Source of the DNA: Pseudoflavonifractor sp964504285
Lineage (GTDB): Bacteria; Bacillota; Clostridia; Oscillospirales; Oscillospiraceae
Assembly (NCBI GenBank): GCA_964504285.1
Contig: CAZDDZ010000034.1
Location: 1 to 23,072, forward strand
Direction of reading: 5' to 3'
DNA length: 23,072 nucleotides
The notes beneath the pieces are model-generated. The model worked only from the letters and a program-made list of their open reading frames with translations. It ran no database searches and was not told the DNA's origin. Every line of letters begins with the position of its first letter. The first letter of the stretch is position 1. Positions 1 through 7,944 of this stretch are shown here, in pieces. The position numbers and the translations under genes are program-made.

Positions 1-136
1 CGGCCTACGGCCGCCCGGTTAGGCTGTCAAAGCACTGCCAAAAGCCTTGCAGAGTTTCCGCCAGGGGCAGAAATAAAATAGAATAAAATCCGTACCAGGA
101 CATGCGCCTGGGGACGAAGTCACGCCTAGAAGACTT

Positions 137-152
137 CCCCGAAAAGTCGGGG
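137..152 (-). terminator. Possible terminator hairpin after sleB
   Basis: A 6-bp GC-only stem apart from its closing A-T pair (CCCCGA / TCGGGG) with a 4-nt loop lies just past the sleB stop on the minus strand. The T-tract after it is poor, so this is a weak call. The rest of positions 1-162 shows no gene or other structure I can support. Confidence 0.35.
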
Positions 153-162
153 AGGTGTTTCA

Positions 163-840
163 CTACGAGCAAAAACGGTGCTTTCCGATGACGGTAATCA
201 GCGGTCTTGACCAGATCCATTTGCTGGTGGCGGTGGCGGGGTTAAAGTAGTAGATAGCGCCTCCGCTGGGATCGGCGCCGTTAAGCGCCTCCTGGGCCGC
301 ACGATAGGAAGAGTCGGACACGGGCTGATTAAACTGTCCGTCATCCATGCAGGTAAATGCACCGGGTTGGTAGACTACGCCCGCAATGGTATTGGGGAAG
401 GAGGGGTGCTCCACTCGGTTTAGGATCACGGCCCCCACCGCTACCTGACCCACGTAAGGCTCGCCCCGTGACTCGGCCGAGATAACCCGGGCCAGCAAAT
501 CAACGCTGTTTTGCTGTGCCGAGCCGGGAGAGCTGCTGCCGGTGGTAGACATGCCCAGAGCCTTTAGCGTAGCGGGGCCGGTCACGCCGTCGGGGGTCAA
601 ATTGCTTTTCCGCTGGAAGGACTTGACGGCTTCGGCGGTTTTTGGGCCGTATATTCCATCAATTTTATCGTTAAAATAGCCCCATTCGGTTAGCTTTTGC
701 TGAATGACGCGCACTGTCTCGCCGGAGGAGCCCTGCTTGTAAACCGAGGCCTGGGCTGACTGTGCCAGAGCAATTACGGCAATATTAACGGCAAACAGCA
801 GGGTCAGTGAAAGCGCCAGTCGTCTTTTATTTTGCTGCAT
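163..840 (-). CDS. sleB: Spore cortex-lytic enzyme SleB (cell-wall hydrolase)
   Basis: A 225-aa exported cortex hydrolase. Residues 1-32 are a signal peptide (basic NKRR, hydrophobic core, cleavage near AQA-S). Residues 34-95 form a peptidoglycan-binding type 1 domain (QQKLTEWGYF, DGIYGPKT, VKSFQ). After a Ser/Gly-rich linker, residues 112-225 form the SleB/hydrolase_2 catalytic domain; the predicted catalytic acid is E123 in ISAESRGEP, followed by GQVAVGAVILNRV. SleB enzymes are lytic transglycosylases that act on muramic-lactam-containing cortex during germination. The start is supported by a GGAGG site upstream and by a sigma-G-like promoter at 865-894. In Bacillus, ypeB normally follows sleB; only 162 bases are visible downstream here and ypeB is not in them. 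Confidence 0.93.
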   Translation of the reverse strand: MQQNKRRLALSLTLLFAVNIAVIALAQSAQASVYKQGSSGETVRVIQQKLTEWGYFNDKIDGIYGPKTAEAVKSFQRKSNLTPDGVTGPATLKALGMSTTGSSSPGSAQQNSVDLLARVISAESRGEPYVGQVAVGAVILNRVEHPSFPNTIAGVVYQPGAFTCMDDGQFNQPVSDSSYRAAQEALNGADPSGGAIYYFNPATATSKWIWSRPLITVIGKHRFCS

Positions 841-864
841 ATCTTTGCCTCCGTTCTTCCTGAA

Positions 865-894
865 TAGTGTACGGCAAGTCCGGGCTTGATATGC
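865..894 (-). promoter_or_regulatory. Sigma-G-like promoter of sleB
   Basis: On the minus strand GCATA (-35, positions 890-894) and TACACTA (-10, positions 865-871) are separated by 18 bp. The sigma-G consensus is GHATR and CATWMTA with a 17-18 bp spacer; the -35 is perfect and the -10 matches 5 of 7. Forespore expression is what is known for sleB in Bacillus, which supports the call. Confidence 0.55.
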
Positions 895-927
895 GGCAAA
901 ACAGGCAGGGAAAACAAGGTAAAAACG

Positions 928-957
928 GAATAAACACTTTGCCTTTGGGTCATACTG
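928..957 (+). promoter_or_regulatory. Sigma-G-like promoter of the 90-aa protein gene
   Basis: GAATA (928-932) and CATACTG (951-957) are separated by 18 bp. The -35 fits the sigma-G GHATR consensus fully and the -10 matches CATWMTA at 6 of 7 positions. It lies about 35 bases before the start codon and diverges from the sleB promoter. Confidence 0.55.
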
Positions 958-990
958 GAAGGGACAAACAGACAGGAAGGATGGTGTCCC

Positions 991-1263
991 ATGGTTAAGG
1001 GTGTAGCCCGCAGAGTGATTGTTGTAAAATCTCCCGACCGCCGACTCTTTGAGCAGGCAATTTTTATTATGAAAGAGGACGCTTTCGGCGCGGAGGGCGT
1101 TACCGCAGAGCAGGTTTTGGCGGAGGCCCAGCGTGTGGCCAACGGCTATGTCCGCCGAAACACCGGCCTGGGTCGCTGGGTGCGTAAAATTCCCGCCCCC
1201 GCCTACGCCGCCGCCGGCGCGGCAGTAGCCACCCTGGTGTGGTGCATGGCGATTTTCCTGTAA
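991..1263 (+). CDS. Small membrane-anchored protein, probably sporulation-associated
   Basis: A 90-aa protein of no family I can name. Residues 1-30 are mixed charged/hydrophobic (VIVVKSPDRRLFEQAIFIMK). Residues 38-55 could form a helix. Residues 68-90 (PAYAAAGAAVATLVW...) form one hydrophobic segment ending at the C-terminus, preceded by basic RRNTGLGRWVRK. This looks like a tail-anchored topology with the N-terminal domain in the cytoplasm. The start is set by AGGAAGG at 974-980; an ATG at 981 is out of frame. It diverges from sleB and has its own sigma-G-like promoter, so forespore expression is inferred. The function is unknown. Confidence 0.75.
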   Translation: MVKGVARRVIVVKSPDRRLFEQAIFIMKEDAFGAEGVTAEQVLAEAQRVANGYVRRNTGLGRWVRKIPAPAYAAAGAAVATLVWCMAIFL

Positions 1264-1280
1264 AAACGGTGCTTTATAAA

Positions 1281-1310
1281 AAGGGGCTGTTGCAATTGCA
1301 ACAGCCCCTT
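1281..1310 (-). terminator. Terminator of the ABC/dehydrogenase operon
   Basis: A perfect 30-nt palindrome with arms AAGGGGCTGTTGCAA and TTGCAACAGCCCCTT lies between two convergent genes. On the minus strand it is followed by CTTTTTATAAAG, a reasonable T-tract, so it ends the minus-strand operon. It may also serve the plus-strand 90-aa gene, though the T-run on that side is weak. Confidence 0.8.
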
Positions 1311-1323
1311 AGCTTTATAAGTA

Positions 1324-2343
1324 TTAAGGATGAATAATAATTTTCTTGGCCTTCTTGCCCACAATCAGGTCTAAGCCCTCGCCGTAGCTTTCCAGAGGAA
1401 GTTCGTGGGAGATGAGCTCCTTTACCTGCACTACGCCGCTCTCCAGGTACTCCAGCGCCCGGCCGAAGCAGTGGGTCTGGGCAAAGGAACCGAGGATGGT
1501 GTACTCCTGGCTAAAAATCTCATAGGGGCTCACGGGGATTTTTGCGTTATGGTCGCACACACCGTAGGCAACAATTTTACTGCCCATGTGGACAAAATTG
1601 AAGCAGCCCTCAAAGACGCTGGCGGCTCCGGTGGCCTCGATGACAATATCAAAGCCCTTGGGCATCAGTTTTTTAATTTCGGCGGTGTGCTTGGCGGGAT
1701 CGGCCTTGTCGATGACCACCAAATCCTCAAAGCCGTATTTGCGCAAGACCTCCAGCTTGTCGGCATGGGGGTCGGCAATGACCATGCGTCCCGCGCCCGC
1801 GCGGCGAAGGAGCTGCGCCAAAATGATACCGGTGGGACCTGCGCCGAACATGAGGATGCTGTCACCCAGTTTGGGGGCGATGCGGTCCACGCCGTGGACA
1901 GCGCAGGCGGTGGGCTCGGCAAAGGTGGCCTCCTCAAAGCTCATGCGATCGCTGATGGGGAAAACTTTGTCGTGGTTAATAAGCACATACTCGGCAAAGC
2001 CGCCCGACATGTTGCAGCCGTGGCTGTCAAAATTTTCGCAGTAGAGGGGCTTGTCGGCCCGGCAGGCGTCGCAGTAGCCGCACAGCTCGGTGTTGTCGGC
2101 GGTGACGCGGTCGCCGGGTTTCCACTCGGTGACGGCGCTGCCCACGCTGTCAATGATTCCGGAAAACTCGTGGCCGTTAATCAAGGGGAACTTGGCGATA
2201 AAGCTGCCGTCGTGAATGGAGAGGTCTGTTTTGCAGATGCCGCAGGCCTTGACCCGAATGACCACCTGATGGGGGGCGGGCACGGGCTTGGGTACCTCGG
2301 CAACAGAGAAGGTACGGGCGGCGGAATATTGAATGGCTTTCAT
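1324..2343 (-). CDS. Zinc-dependent medium-chain alcohol/polyol dehydrogenase
   Basis: A 339-aa NAD(P)-dependent dehydrogenase of the MDR superfamily, in the threonine/sorbitol-dehydrogenase-like group. Predicted catalytic zinc ligands are C37 (ACGICKTD) and H58-E59 (NGHEFSG). The structural zinc lobe is complete: C88, C91, C94 and C102. The Rossmann motif is GAGPTG at 167-172, and D191 at the end of the second strand favours NAD(H). AGGAGG upstream supports the ATG at 2343. It is the last gene of the minus-strand operon led by the binding protein. A hydroxyl group of a sugar, polyol or sugar acid is the likely substrate; the exact one cannot be read from the sequence. Confidence 0.88.
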   Translation of the reverse strand: MKAIQYSAARTFSVAEVPKPVPAPHQVVIRVKACGICKTDLSIHDGSFIAKFPLINGHEFSGIIDSVGSAVTEWKPGDRVTADNTELCGYCDACRADKPLYCENFDSHGCNMSGGFAEYVLINHDKVFPISDRMSFEEATFAEPTACAVHGVDRIAPKLGDSILMFGAGPTGIILAQLLRRAGAGRMVIADPHADKLEVLRKYGFEDLVVIDKADPAKHTAEIKKLMPKGFDIVIEATGAASVFEGCFNFVHMGSKIVAYGVCDHNAKIPVSPYEIFSQEYTILGSFAQTHCFGRALEYLESGVVQVKELISHELPLESYGEGLDLIVGKKAKKIIIHP

Positions 2344-2377
2344 TGTGACTCCTCCTAAAAGTTGGCCGTGGGATAAA

Positions 2378-3487
2378 TTACTTCTTGAGCATGCCGAGGG
2401 TATTTGCCATCATAATGCCATCAAAAATCATGCGGGGATTTACGGTAAAGGGCTCTACATCCCAGTAGGAGTGCATGGAGGTCTCGGACACCTTCATAAT
2501 GTCCTCCTCGGTGGCATCCTTAATGCCCAAATCCCCGAAGGTGGTGGGCAGGCCGACCGCGTTATAGAATGCATAGAGCTCGTCAAGCTCCTTGGAGGGA
2601 GCGCCCTCTACAATAAGCTGCACCAGCACACCGAAGGCAACCACCTCGCCGTGAAGCAACTTGGCGCAGGGGGGAAGCACGGTAATGCCCTCGGCAATGG
2701 AGTGGGCGCCCGCGCAGGAGGTGTTCTGCACACCCAGGCCGGAAAGGAGGGTGTTGGCCTCAATTACGTCCTCCACATCCTTGGTGCACAGACCCTGCTT
2801 GGCGGCCAGGTAGGCGTTCACGCCCTTGGTGAGGATGATCTCGTGGCAGGCTTCGCTGACCACATAACCGGCGATGGTCTGACGGTAGCCGGAATTCACA
2901 TAGTTGGGGGAGGAGGACTGCTCGTTGGCACGGCACTCGGGGAAGGTGGCCAGTGCGTCACCCATACCGGCCACCAGGAAGCGGACGGGCGCCTTGGCAA
3001 TCACGTCGGTGTCCAGCAGCACCAGGTCGGGGTTCTTCTTGTAGTGGCGGGCACCGATGTGCTCACCCTCCTCGGTATAGATCACCGACAGACCCATGGC
3101 GGGCGCATCGGTGGAGGCGGTGGTGGGGACGATGATGATGGCGGCGCCGTAGTTGTCGGCCACGGCCTTGGCGGTGTCCATGGTCTTGCCGCCGCCGATA
3201 CCGACCACCACGTCGGGGCTTAAGTCCTTGGCCACCTCGGTGCAGCGGAGAATTTCCTTCTCGGTGGTCTGGCCGCCGAATTTTTCGCACAGAATGGTGC
3301 TCTCACCACCTGCGTAAAGTCCGGCGAATTTTTTCTCGTAGCCGTCAAAGAAAAAGGTATCAATGAGGAAAAAGACCTTTTTGCCGTAAATGTCGGTGTG
3401 CTTTTTAATGTTTTCCAGCTCGTAGCGGCCTTGAACGTAGCGGCTGGGGGAGCCCCAGGCTCTGGTGGAAGTGGGTAGCATGGACAT
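2378..3487 (-). CDS. Glycerol-dehydrogenase-like metal-dependent alcohol dehydrogenase
   Basis: A 369-aa member of the GldA / iron-containing alcohol dehydrogenase fold. The NAD-binding motif is VVVGIGGGKTMDTAKAVA (93-110), followed by the PTTASTDAP loop (121-129). Predicted metal ligands are D177 (AGMGDALATF), H262 (CAGAHSIAEG) and H279 (LLHGEVVAFG), the full GldA set. Members oxidise glycerol, related polyols or short hydroxyketones with NAD. The gene lies 34 bases from the next dehydrogenase in the operon. In a rare-sugar locus it could recycle a C3 fragment (glycerol, dihydroxyacetone or a related compound) or act directly on a sugar alcohol; this is inference. Confidence 0.88.
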   Translation of the reverse strand: MSMLPTSTRAWGSPSRYVQGRYELENIKKHTDIYGKKVFFLIDTFFFDGYEKKFAGLYAGGESTILCEKFGGQTTEKEILRCTEVAKDLSPDVVVGIGGGKTMDTAKAVADNYGAAIIIVPTTASTDAPAMGLSVIYTEEGEHIGARHYKKNPDLVLLDTDVIAKAPVRFLVAGMGDALATFPECRANEQSSSPNYVNSGYRQTIAGYVVSEACHEIILTKGVNAYLAAKQGLCTKDVEDVIEANTLLSGLGVQNTSCAGAHSIAEGITVLPPCAKLLHGEVVAFGVLVQLIVEGAPSKELDELYAFYNAVGLPTTFGDLGIKDATEEDIMKVSETSMHSYWDVEPFTVNPRMIFDGIMMANTLGMLKK

Positions 3488-3535
3488 AAGTAAAGCCTCC
3501 TACAAAAATTGGTGTACAGCACGGGAGCGGAAAAA

Positions 3536-4117
3536 TTATACTTCCGTCCACTTGGGGTTGTCAATTTGGATGGGAACGCCGTTTCGCTCGACTACCAGCT
3601 TGCGATAGCCCTTGCTCTCAATGGTGCCGTAATCGTGGCCCGCATCGGAGCGGTAGACGAAGAACATAACCAGGGGCTCGTCACCGGTGTTGATGCTGCG
3701 GTGCGCCCAGCGGCCGGGGACATAGAGCGCGTCACCGGGGTGAACCTCCACGCAGGAGACCTCGCCCTCGGGGGTTTCCATCATCATCATGCCGTGACCG
3801 GAAAGACCGTAATAAACCTCGGCGGTATCCAGAATGGTGTGGAAGTGGCCCTTGGTCATAAAATACTCGTCGCCTACCTTGCCGGGGTAGAGGGTGGTGG
3901 TGCCGAACTGGAGCACACCGTCCTCCTCGGGCAAATCCAGGCCGTAAAACTCATAGAGCAGGGGATCGCTCTCGGCCGCCAGCTTGCGGGCGGCGGCCTC
4001 GTCGGAAAACTGACTGACCATGTCGGACACATGGCGGAGGGTGGGCTTTACCTTGCCGCTCTTGCAGAGACCGGAGAGCAAATCAAAGTCCAGAATAAAA
4101 GGCTTTACGCCAGCCAT
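3536..4117 (-). CDS. Cupin-type (archaeal-type) glucose-6-phosphate isomerase
   Basis: A 193-aa single-domain cupin. With the ATG at 4117, predicted metal ligands are H91 and H93 (KGHFH), E100 (DTAEVYY) and H139 (GRWAHRS), matching the metal set of the Pyrococcus-type phosphoglucose isomerase; GLSGHGMMMM and the PGD turn also fit. The family interconverts glucose-6-P and fructose-6-P and is unrelated to ordinary Pgi. A GTG nine bases upstream is in frame, but AAGGAG would touch it and sits 8 nt from the ATG, so I chose the ATG. It follows the second permease gene with a 12-base gap. Inside a sugar importer operon it may isomerise another sugar or sugar phosphate. Confidence 0.85.
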   Translation of the reverse strand: MAGVKPFILDFDLLSGLCKSGKVKPTLRHVSDMVSQFSDEAAARKLAAESDPLLYEFYGLDLPEEDGVLQFGTTTLYPGKVGDEYFMTKGHFHTILDTAEVYYGLSGHGMMMMETPEGEVSCVEVHPGDALYVPGRWAHRSINTGDEPLVMFFVYRSDAGHDYGTIESKGYRKLVVERNGVPIQIDNPKWTEV

Positions 4118-4129
4118 GGGAAACACTCC

Positions 4130-5137
4130 TTACTTTACGATTTGACCCTTGGTTCTGCGGTCGACGGTGATGGCGATGGCAATGAGCACGAAGGCGCCAA
4201 AAACAATGTTTTGCCAGTAGGCGTCCACGCCGATAAAGCTCATGCCCACTTCGATAAGGGTAACGGTGAATACGCCCAGAATGGTGCCAAGCTCGCTGCC
4301 CTTTCCACCGGCCAGGGAGGTGCCGCCCAGGGCACAGGCCGCCACAATTTTTAGGGTAAAGGGGTCACCGATGGTGGGGGCGCTGCTCTTGAGATTGGCG
4401 GCCAGGAACACGCCGGCCAGGGCGGCCAGCATACCGTTAAGGGTAAAGACCATGATTTTGGTTCTGTCTACGTTCATGCCGGCCACCCGGGTGGCGCGCT
4501 CGTTGCCGCCGATGGCAAAAATAGTCTTGCCGAAGGGGGTAAAGCGGCATAGGCAGTAGCAGAGTACGATAATAGCCAGCGCCAGAATCAGCGGGAGACC
4601 CACCACGCCAAAGGACTTTTTGTACCAGTCGATGGCGGGCCAGAGAACCTTTTTCACCGACTCGGGGTTTTGCGTAATGAGCAGAGCGGTGGACTGCCAC
4701 ACCGACATGAAGCCCAGAGAGGCAATGAAGGAGGGTACCTTCAGCTTGACATGAATGAAGCCAAGCGCCAGGCCGGAAATCATACCAAAGCAAAGGGAGA
4801 GCAGCAGTCCCACCAGGCCGGCGACAAAGGGGCTGGCGAATTGGTCGCCAAAGGCCAGCAGAAAGTGGACGTACATGACATTGGAGACCGAGCAGGCCGC
4901 GCCCATGGACAGGTCGATGGAGCCGAACATCAGCACCAGGGTCATACCCGCAGACATAATCATTAGAGGGGCGGTATCCCGCAGGAGGTTAGTTAGATTC
5001 ATGGTGCCCAGAAAATTCTTCTGGGTAATGGAGAGGAGGGTGACCAGGATAATAATAGCTGAGAAGCTAAAGTACTTCATGATATTGTCCCGCAGATTTA
5101 GGCGCGCGGACAGCTTTTCCGGTGTATTTACACTCAT
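4130..5137 (-). CDS. Sugar ABC transporter permease (RbsC/MglC-like), second subunit
   Basis: A 335-aa polytopic membrane protein of the BPD_transp_2 family. The first hydrophobic segment starts near residue 22 after a charged N-terminus, and about nine or ten segments follow. Family marks are GSIDLS at 72-77 and the cytoplasmic loop GGNERATRVAGMNVDRTK from 210, which contacts the ATPase. GGAGG upstream supports the start. It lies 13 bases from the ATPase stop. Together with the permease at 6759-7775 it probably forms a heterodimeric channel; many ribose-type systems use one permease twice. Confidence 0.9.
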   Translation of the reverse strand: MSVNTPEKLSARLNLRDNIMKYFSFSAIIILVTLLSITQKNFLGTMNLTNLLRDTAPLMIMSAGMTLVLMFGSIDLSMGAACSVSNVMYVHFLLAFGDQFASPFVAGLVGLLLSLCFGMISGLALGFIHVKLKVPSFIASLGFMSVWQSTALLITQNPESVKKVLWPAIDWYKKSFGVVGLPLILALAIIVLCYCLCRFTPFGKTIFAIGGNERATRVAGMNVDRTKIMVFTLNGMLAALAGVFLAANLKSSAPTIGDPFTLKIVAACALGGTSLAGGKGSELGTILGVFTVTLIEVGMSFIGVDAYWQNIVFGAFVLIAIAITVDRRTKGQIVK

Positions 5138-5150
5138 GTGTCGTTCCTCC

Positions 5151-6746
5151 TTACATCATCAGGCTGACAACGTCAACCTGGGAGGGCTTGTTGTCGGCTG
5201 GGGCATGAAATTCGCCGGTGAGCAGTCCGTCCTTCATCACCAGCAGACGGGAGGAGAGACCGATGCACTCATCCAGGGTATCGCCCAGAACGATAACGGC
5301 CTTGCCTTCGTTGGTCATGTCACGGATGAGGGCGTAAATTTCCTCCTTGGCGCCCACGTCCACGCCGCGGGTGGGATGGTTCAAAATCACCACGTCTGCG
5401 CCGCTGGCCAGAGCACGGGAAAAAACAACCTTCTGCTGGTTGCCGCCTGAGAGCTGCATTAAAAGCTCCTTGGGTCCCCGGGTCTTAATGCGCAGCTTTT
5501 CGATCCAGTGCTCGGCCTGCTTGCGTACCGCACCCGCCGAGACGATGGGGCCGGTGGCCAGCTTGCCGGCGTTTGAGAGGGCGATGTTTTCCTCCACGGA
5601 TAGGGTGGAGACGATGCCCTCGAACAGACGCTCCTTAGGCACCATGAGCAGCCCCTCCTTTAGGGCGTTCTTGGGAGCGGAGAAGGAAACCGCCTTGCCC
5701 TTGAGGGTAATTTTTCCGAAGGAGGGTTTTTCGTCGCCGCAGAGGACCTCACACACCTCCTCGGTGCCGGAACCTACCACGCCGCAGAGACCCAGAACCT
5801 CGCCCCTATGGAGCTGGAAGCTCACATGCTTAAAGATGCCGTGAAGGCCTAAATCCTCGGCCTCCAGCACGACCTCCGGGGCGGGGATAGTTTGGCGATC
5901 CAGGTGGTAGTATTCCGTGGTGGTGCTCTTGCCCACCATCATTTCGTAGAGCTTGGCTTCGGTGGCGTCCTTGGTGTCCAGGTCACCCACGCTGGTGCCG
6001 TCCTTGTAGACGTAGATACGGTCGGTAATCTCCAGAATTTCGTTGAGGCGGTGGGAGACGAAGATTACCGAATGTCCCTGCGCGGTAATTTTTTTCATCT
6101 GCTTAAAGAGATTTTGAGTTTCGGCCTCGTTCAGCACCGAGGTGGGCTCGTCGAGGAGGATGAGACAGTGGTCGGAGCCAGACTGCTTGGTGACGTTCAT
6201 CACCTTGGCAATTTCAATCATCTGGCGGGTGGCGAAGTTAAGGTCACACACCTTTTTGGTGGGACTGATATTGGTGATGTCCACCGCGGCCAGTACCTCG
6301 GCGGCGGCCTTGTTCATCTTGGCCCAGTTAATAATCCCGCAGGTTTTAAAATCCTTTTCGTGGCCAAAGAAAATATTTTGGGCCACGTTGAGGTTGACAA
6401 TCAGAGATTGCTCCTGGAATACCATGCCGATACCGGCCTTATTGCCGTCCATGGGGTTTTTGGGCTCATAGGGTTTGCCGTGCATCATTAAGGTGCCGGA
6501 GGACTGAGGCTGCGCGCCGATAATAATTTTCAGCAGGGTAGACTTGCCCGCGCCGTTCTCGCCCACCAGACCGACGATTTCGCCGGGGCGAACATCCAGC
6601 TCCACGCCCTTGAGGGCCCGTGTTCCGGCAAAGGTCTTTACAATGTCCTTGGCGCTGAACAGGAGTGTTTGGTTGGTAGAGGAGGAGACGTTGTGGGGCG
6701 TATCGGTCTGAATGGCTTCATCCATTAATAATTCATTTTTACTCAT
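5151..6746 (-). CDS. Sugar ABC transporter ATPase with two nucleotide-binding domains (RbsA/MglA-like)
   Basis: A 531-aa tandem ATPase. NBD1 has Walker A GENGAGKST (62-70), a Q-loop around 111-113, Walker B LILLDEPTS (195-203) and H-loop SHR (231-233), but its signature is degenerate (LNFATRQM, 169-176). NBD2 has a degenerate Walker A (CGVVGSGTEE, 321-330), an intact LSGGNQQ (432-438) and a Walker B reading LNHPTRGVD in place of the usual DEPTRG. The two halves should therefore make one complete ATP site from NBD1 Walker motifs and the NBD2 signature, as in monosaccharide importers. An extra N-terminal tail of about 28 residues precedes NBD1. AGGGGG upstream supports the start, 12 bases after the permease stop. 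Confidence 0.93.
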   Translation of the reverse strand: MSKNELLMDEAIQTDTPHNVSSSTNQTLLFSAKDIVKTFAGTRALKGVELDVRPGEIVGLVGENGAGKSTLLKIIIGAQPQSSGTLMMHGKPYEPKNPMDGNKAGIGMVFQEQSLIVNLNVAQNIFFGHEKDFKTCGIINWAKMNKAAAEVLAAVDITNISPTKKVCDLNFATRQMIEIAKVMNVTKQSGSDHCLILLDEPTSVLNEAETQNLFKQMKKITAQGHSVIFVSHRLNEILEITDRIYVYKDGTSVGDLDTKDATEAKLYEMMVGKSTTTEYYHLDRQTIPAPEVVLEAEDLGLHGIFKHVSFQLHRGEVLGLCGVVGSGTEEVCEVLCGDEKPSFGKITLKGKAVSFSAPKNALKEGLLMVPKERLFEGIVSTLSVEENIALSNAGKLATGPIVSAGAVRKQAEHWIEKLRIKTRGPKELLMQLSGGNQQKVVFSRALASGADVVILNHPTRGVDVGAKEEIYALIRDMTNEGKAVIVLGDTLDECIGLSSRLLVMKDGLLTGEFHAPADNKPSQVDVVSLMM

Positions 6747-6758
6747 GTTCTCGCCCCC

Positions 6759-7775
6759 TTACTTGCTGATGATTTTGGCGCCCCGCGCCACGGTGAGAAT
6801 AACGGAAACCAAGATGATAACGCCCTGAATACCGGTGCGGATAATGGGGTTAACACCCAGCATCATCAGCCCATTTTCAAGCACGGTCATAATCAGCACG
6901 CCTACAATGGTGTTGGTTACGCCGCCCTTACCCCCGGAGAGGGAGGTACCGCCCACCACGACGGCAGCCTGGGCAGGGAACATTTTACCTGTGCCAATGG
7001 CGATCTGGCCCTGGCCCAGACGGATTGCTCCGATAATGCCGGCCACGCCGAAGAGGAAGCCTGCCAGGGCAAACACGCCCAGCTTAACCTTTTCCACGGA
7101 AACACCTACCGAGCGGGGAATGCTCTCGTTGGTGCCCACCGCGTAGATGTGGCGGCCAAAGGCTGTGTACTCCTGAATGAAGAAACACAGGGCGAACATA
7201 GCCAAGGCAATCCAGGTAATAACGGGAATGCCGAGAAAGGACATGGTGGGCATGGCTTTAAGCACGGGGTCCATAATCGTGGGGGGATGGCCCTGATAGG
7301 AAATCATGCCGATACCCCGGCAAATGTACATGAATGCGAAGGAGGCCATAAAAGAGGGGATCTTTAAGTACACGTGGCACGCACCGATGATAAAACCACA
7401 GAGCATACTGATGCCGACCGTAATGATCGCGCTGCCGAAGCCCAGATTAAACCCGTTTTGACTATTCATGACAAAGCAGGCAAACAAAGACCCGGCCATA
7501 CCCACCGAGCCATCAATCGACAGGTCGATGGAGCCCAGCATAATAACGAAGGTGAGTCCCAAAGCCACTACCAGGGGCAGCGCCATCTGGTTGAGAATGG
7601 TCAGCAGGTTACTGGGGCTAATAAAGGCGGTACCGCAGGCGATGGTAAAGGCAATAACTAAGAAAAGCAGCACACAGATAGGTGCATACTTCATTATTTT
7701 CGCATTTTGATTTTCGCTGTGGACTTTAGCGGCAAATTCTTCGGTAATGGTTGCCGATGGATTTAATTTAATCAT
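6759..7775 (-). CDS. Sugar ABC transporter permease (RbsC-like), first subunit
   Basis: A 338-aa polytopic protein of the BPD_transp_2 family with a charged N-terminus of about 29 residues before the first membrane segment. Family marks are GSIDLS at 81-86, the loop GTNESIPRSVGVSVEKVK from 214, and GGTSLSGGKGG near the C-terminal third. It is homologous to, but clearly different from, the permease at 4130-5137. It is separated from the binding-protein gene by a strong hairpin at 7868-7899, so it may be expressed less than the binding protein. GGAG sits about 9 bases before the ATG. Confidence 0.9.
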   Translation of the reverse strand: MIKLNPSATITEEFAAKVHSENQNAKIMKYAPICVLLFLVIAFTIACGTAFISPSNLLTILNQMALPLVVALGLTFVIMLGSIDLSIDGSVGMAGSLFACFVMNSQNGFNLGFGSAIITVGISMLCGFIIGACHVYLKIPSFMASFAFMYICRGIGMISYQGHPPTIMDPVLKAMPTMSFLGIPVITWIALAMFALCFFIQEYTAFGRHIYAVGTNESIPRSVGVSVEKVKLGVFALAGFLFGVAGIIGAIRLGQGQIAIGTGKMFPAQAAVVVGGTSLSGGKGGVTNTIVGVLIMTVLENGLMMLGVNPIIRTGIQGVIILVSVILTVARGAKIISK

Positions 7776-7867
7776 ACTCTACGCTCCAATTCCTCGCCAG
7801 CCGCGGCTGGGCGGCTGGGTATGTACCGGCGGATCAGAAATAAGGGCAAAGCGCTCTCTCTTTAGAA

Positions 7868-7899
7868 ACAGGGGCTGGGACATTGATCCCAGCCCCTGT
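7868..7899 (-). terminator. Intercistronic hairpin between binding protein and permease genes
   Basis: A perfect 13-bp stem (ACAGGGGCTGGGA / TCCCAGCCCCTGT) with a 6-nt loop begins 45 bases after the binding-protein stop on the minus strand. Only a short TTTC follows, so it is more likely a partial terminator or mRNA 3'-end protector than a full stop. Such an element gives high binding-protein and lower permease levels. Confidence 0.65.
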
Positions 7900-7944
7900 C
7901 GTGTCCGTCTATGACAGATTATAACTGTGTATGTAAGGCGCGGA

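Noticed and set aside
5..220. A 71-codon minus-strand frame at the left edge
   Set aside because: It overlaps the end of sleB in another frame and shows no domain or ribosome site.
1405..3223. Long plus-strand open frames opposite the dehydrogenase genes
   Set aside because: They are antisense shadows: their translations are Gly/Ala/His/Val-rich without domains, while the minus-strand frames encode clear enzymes with ribosome sites.
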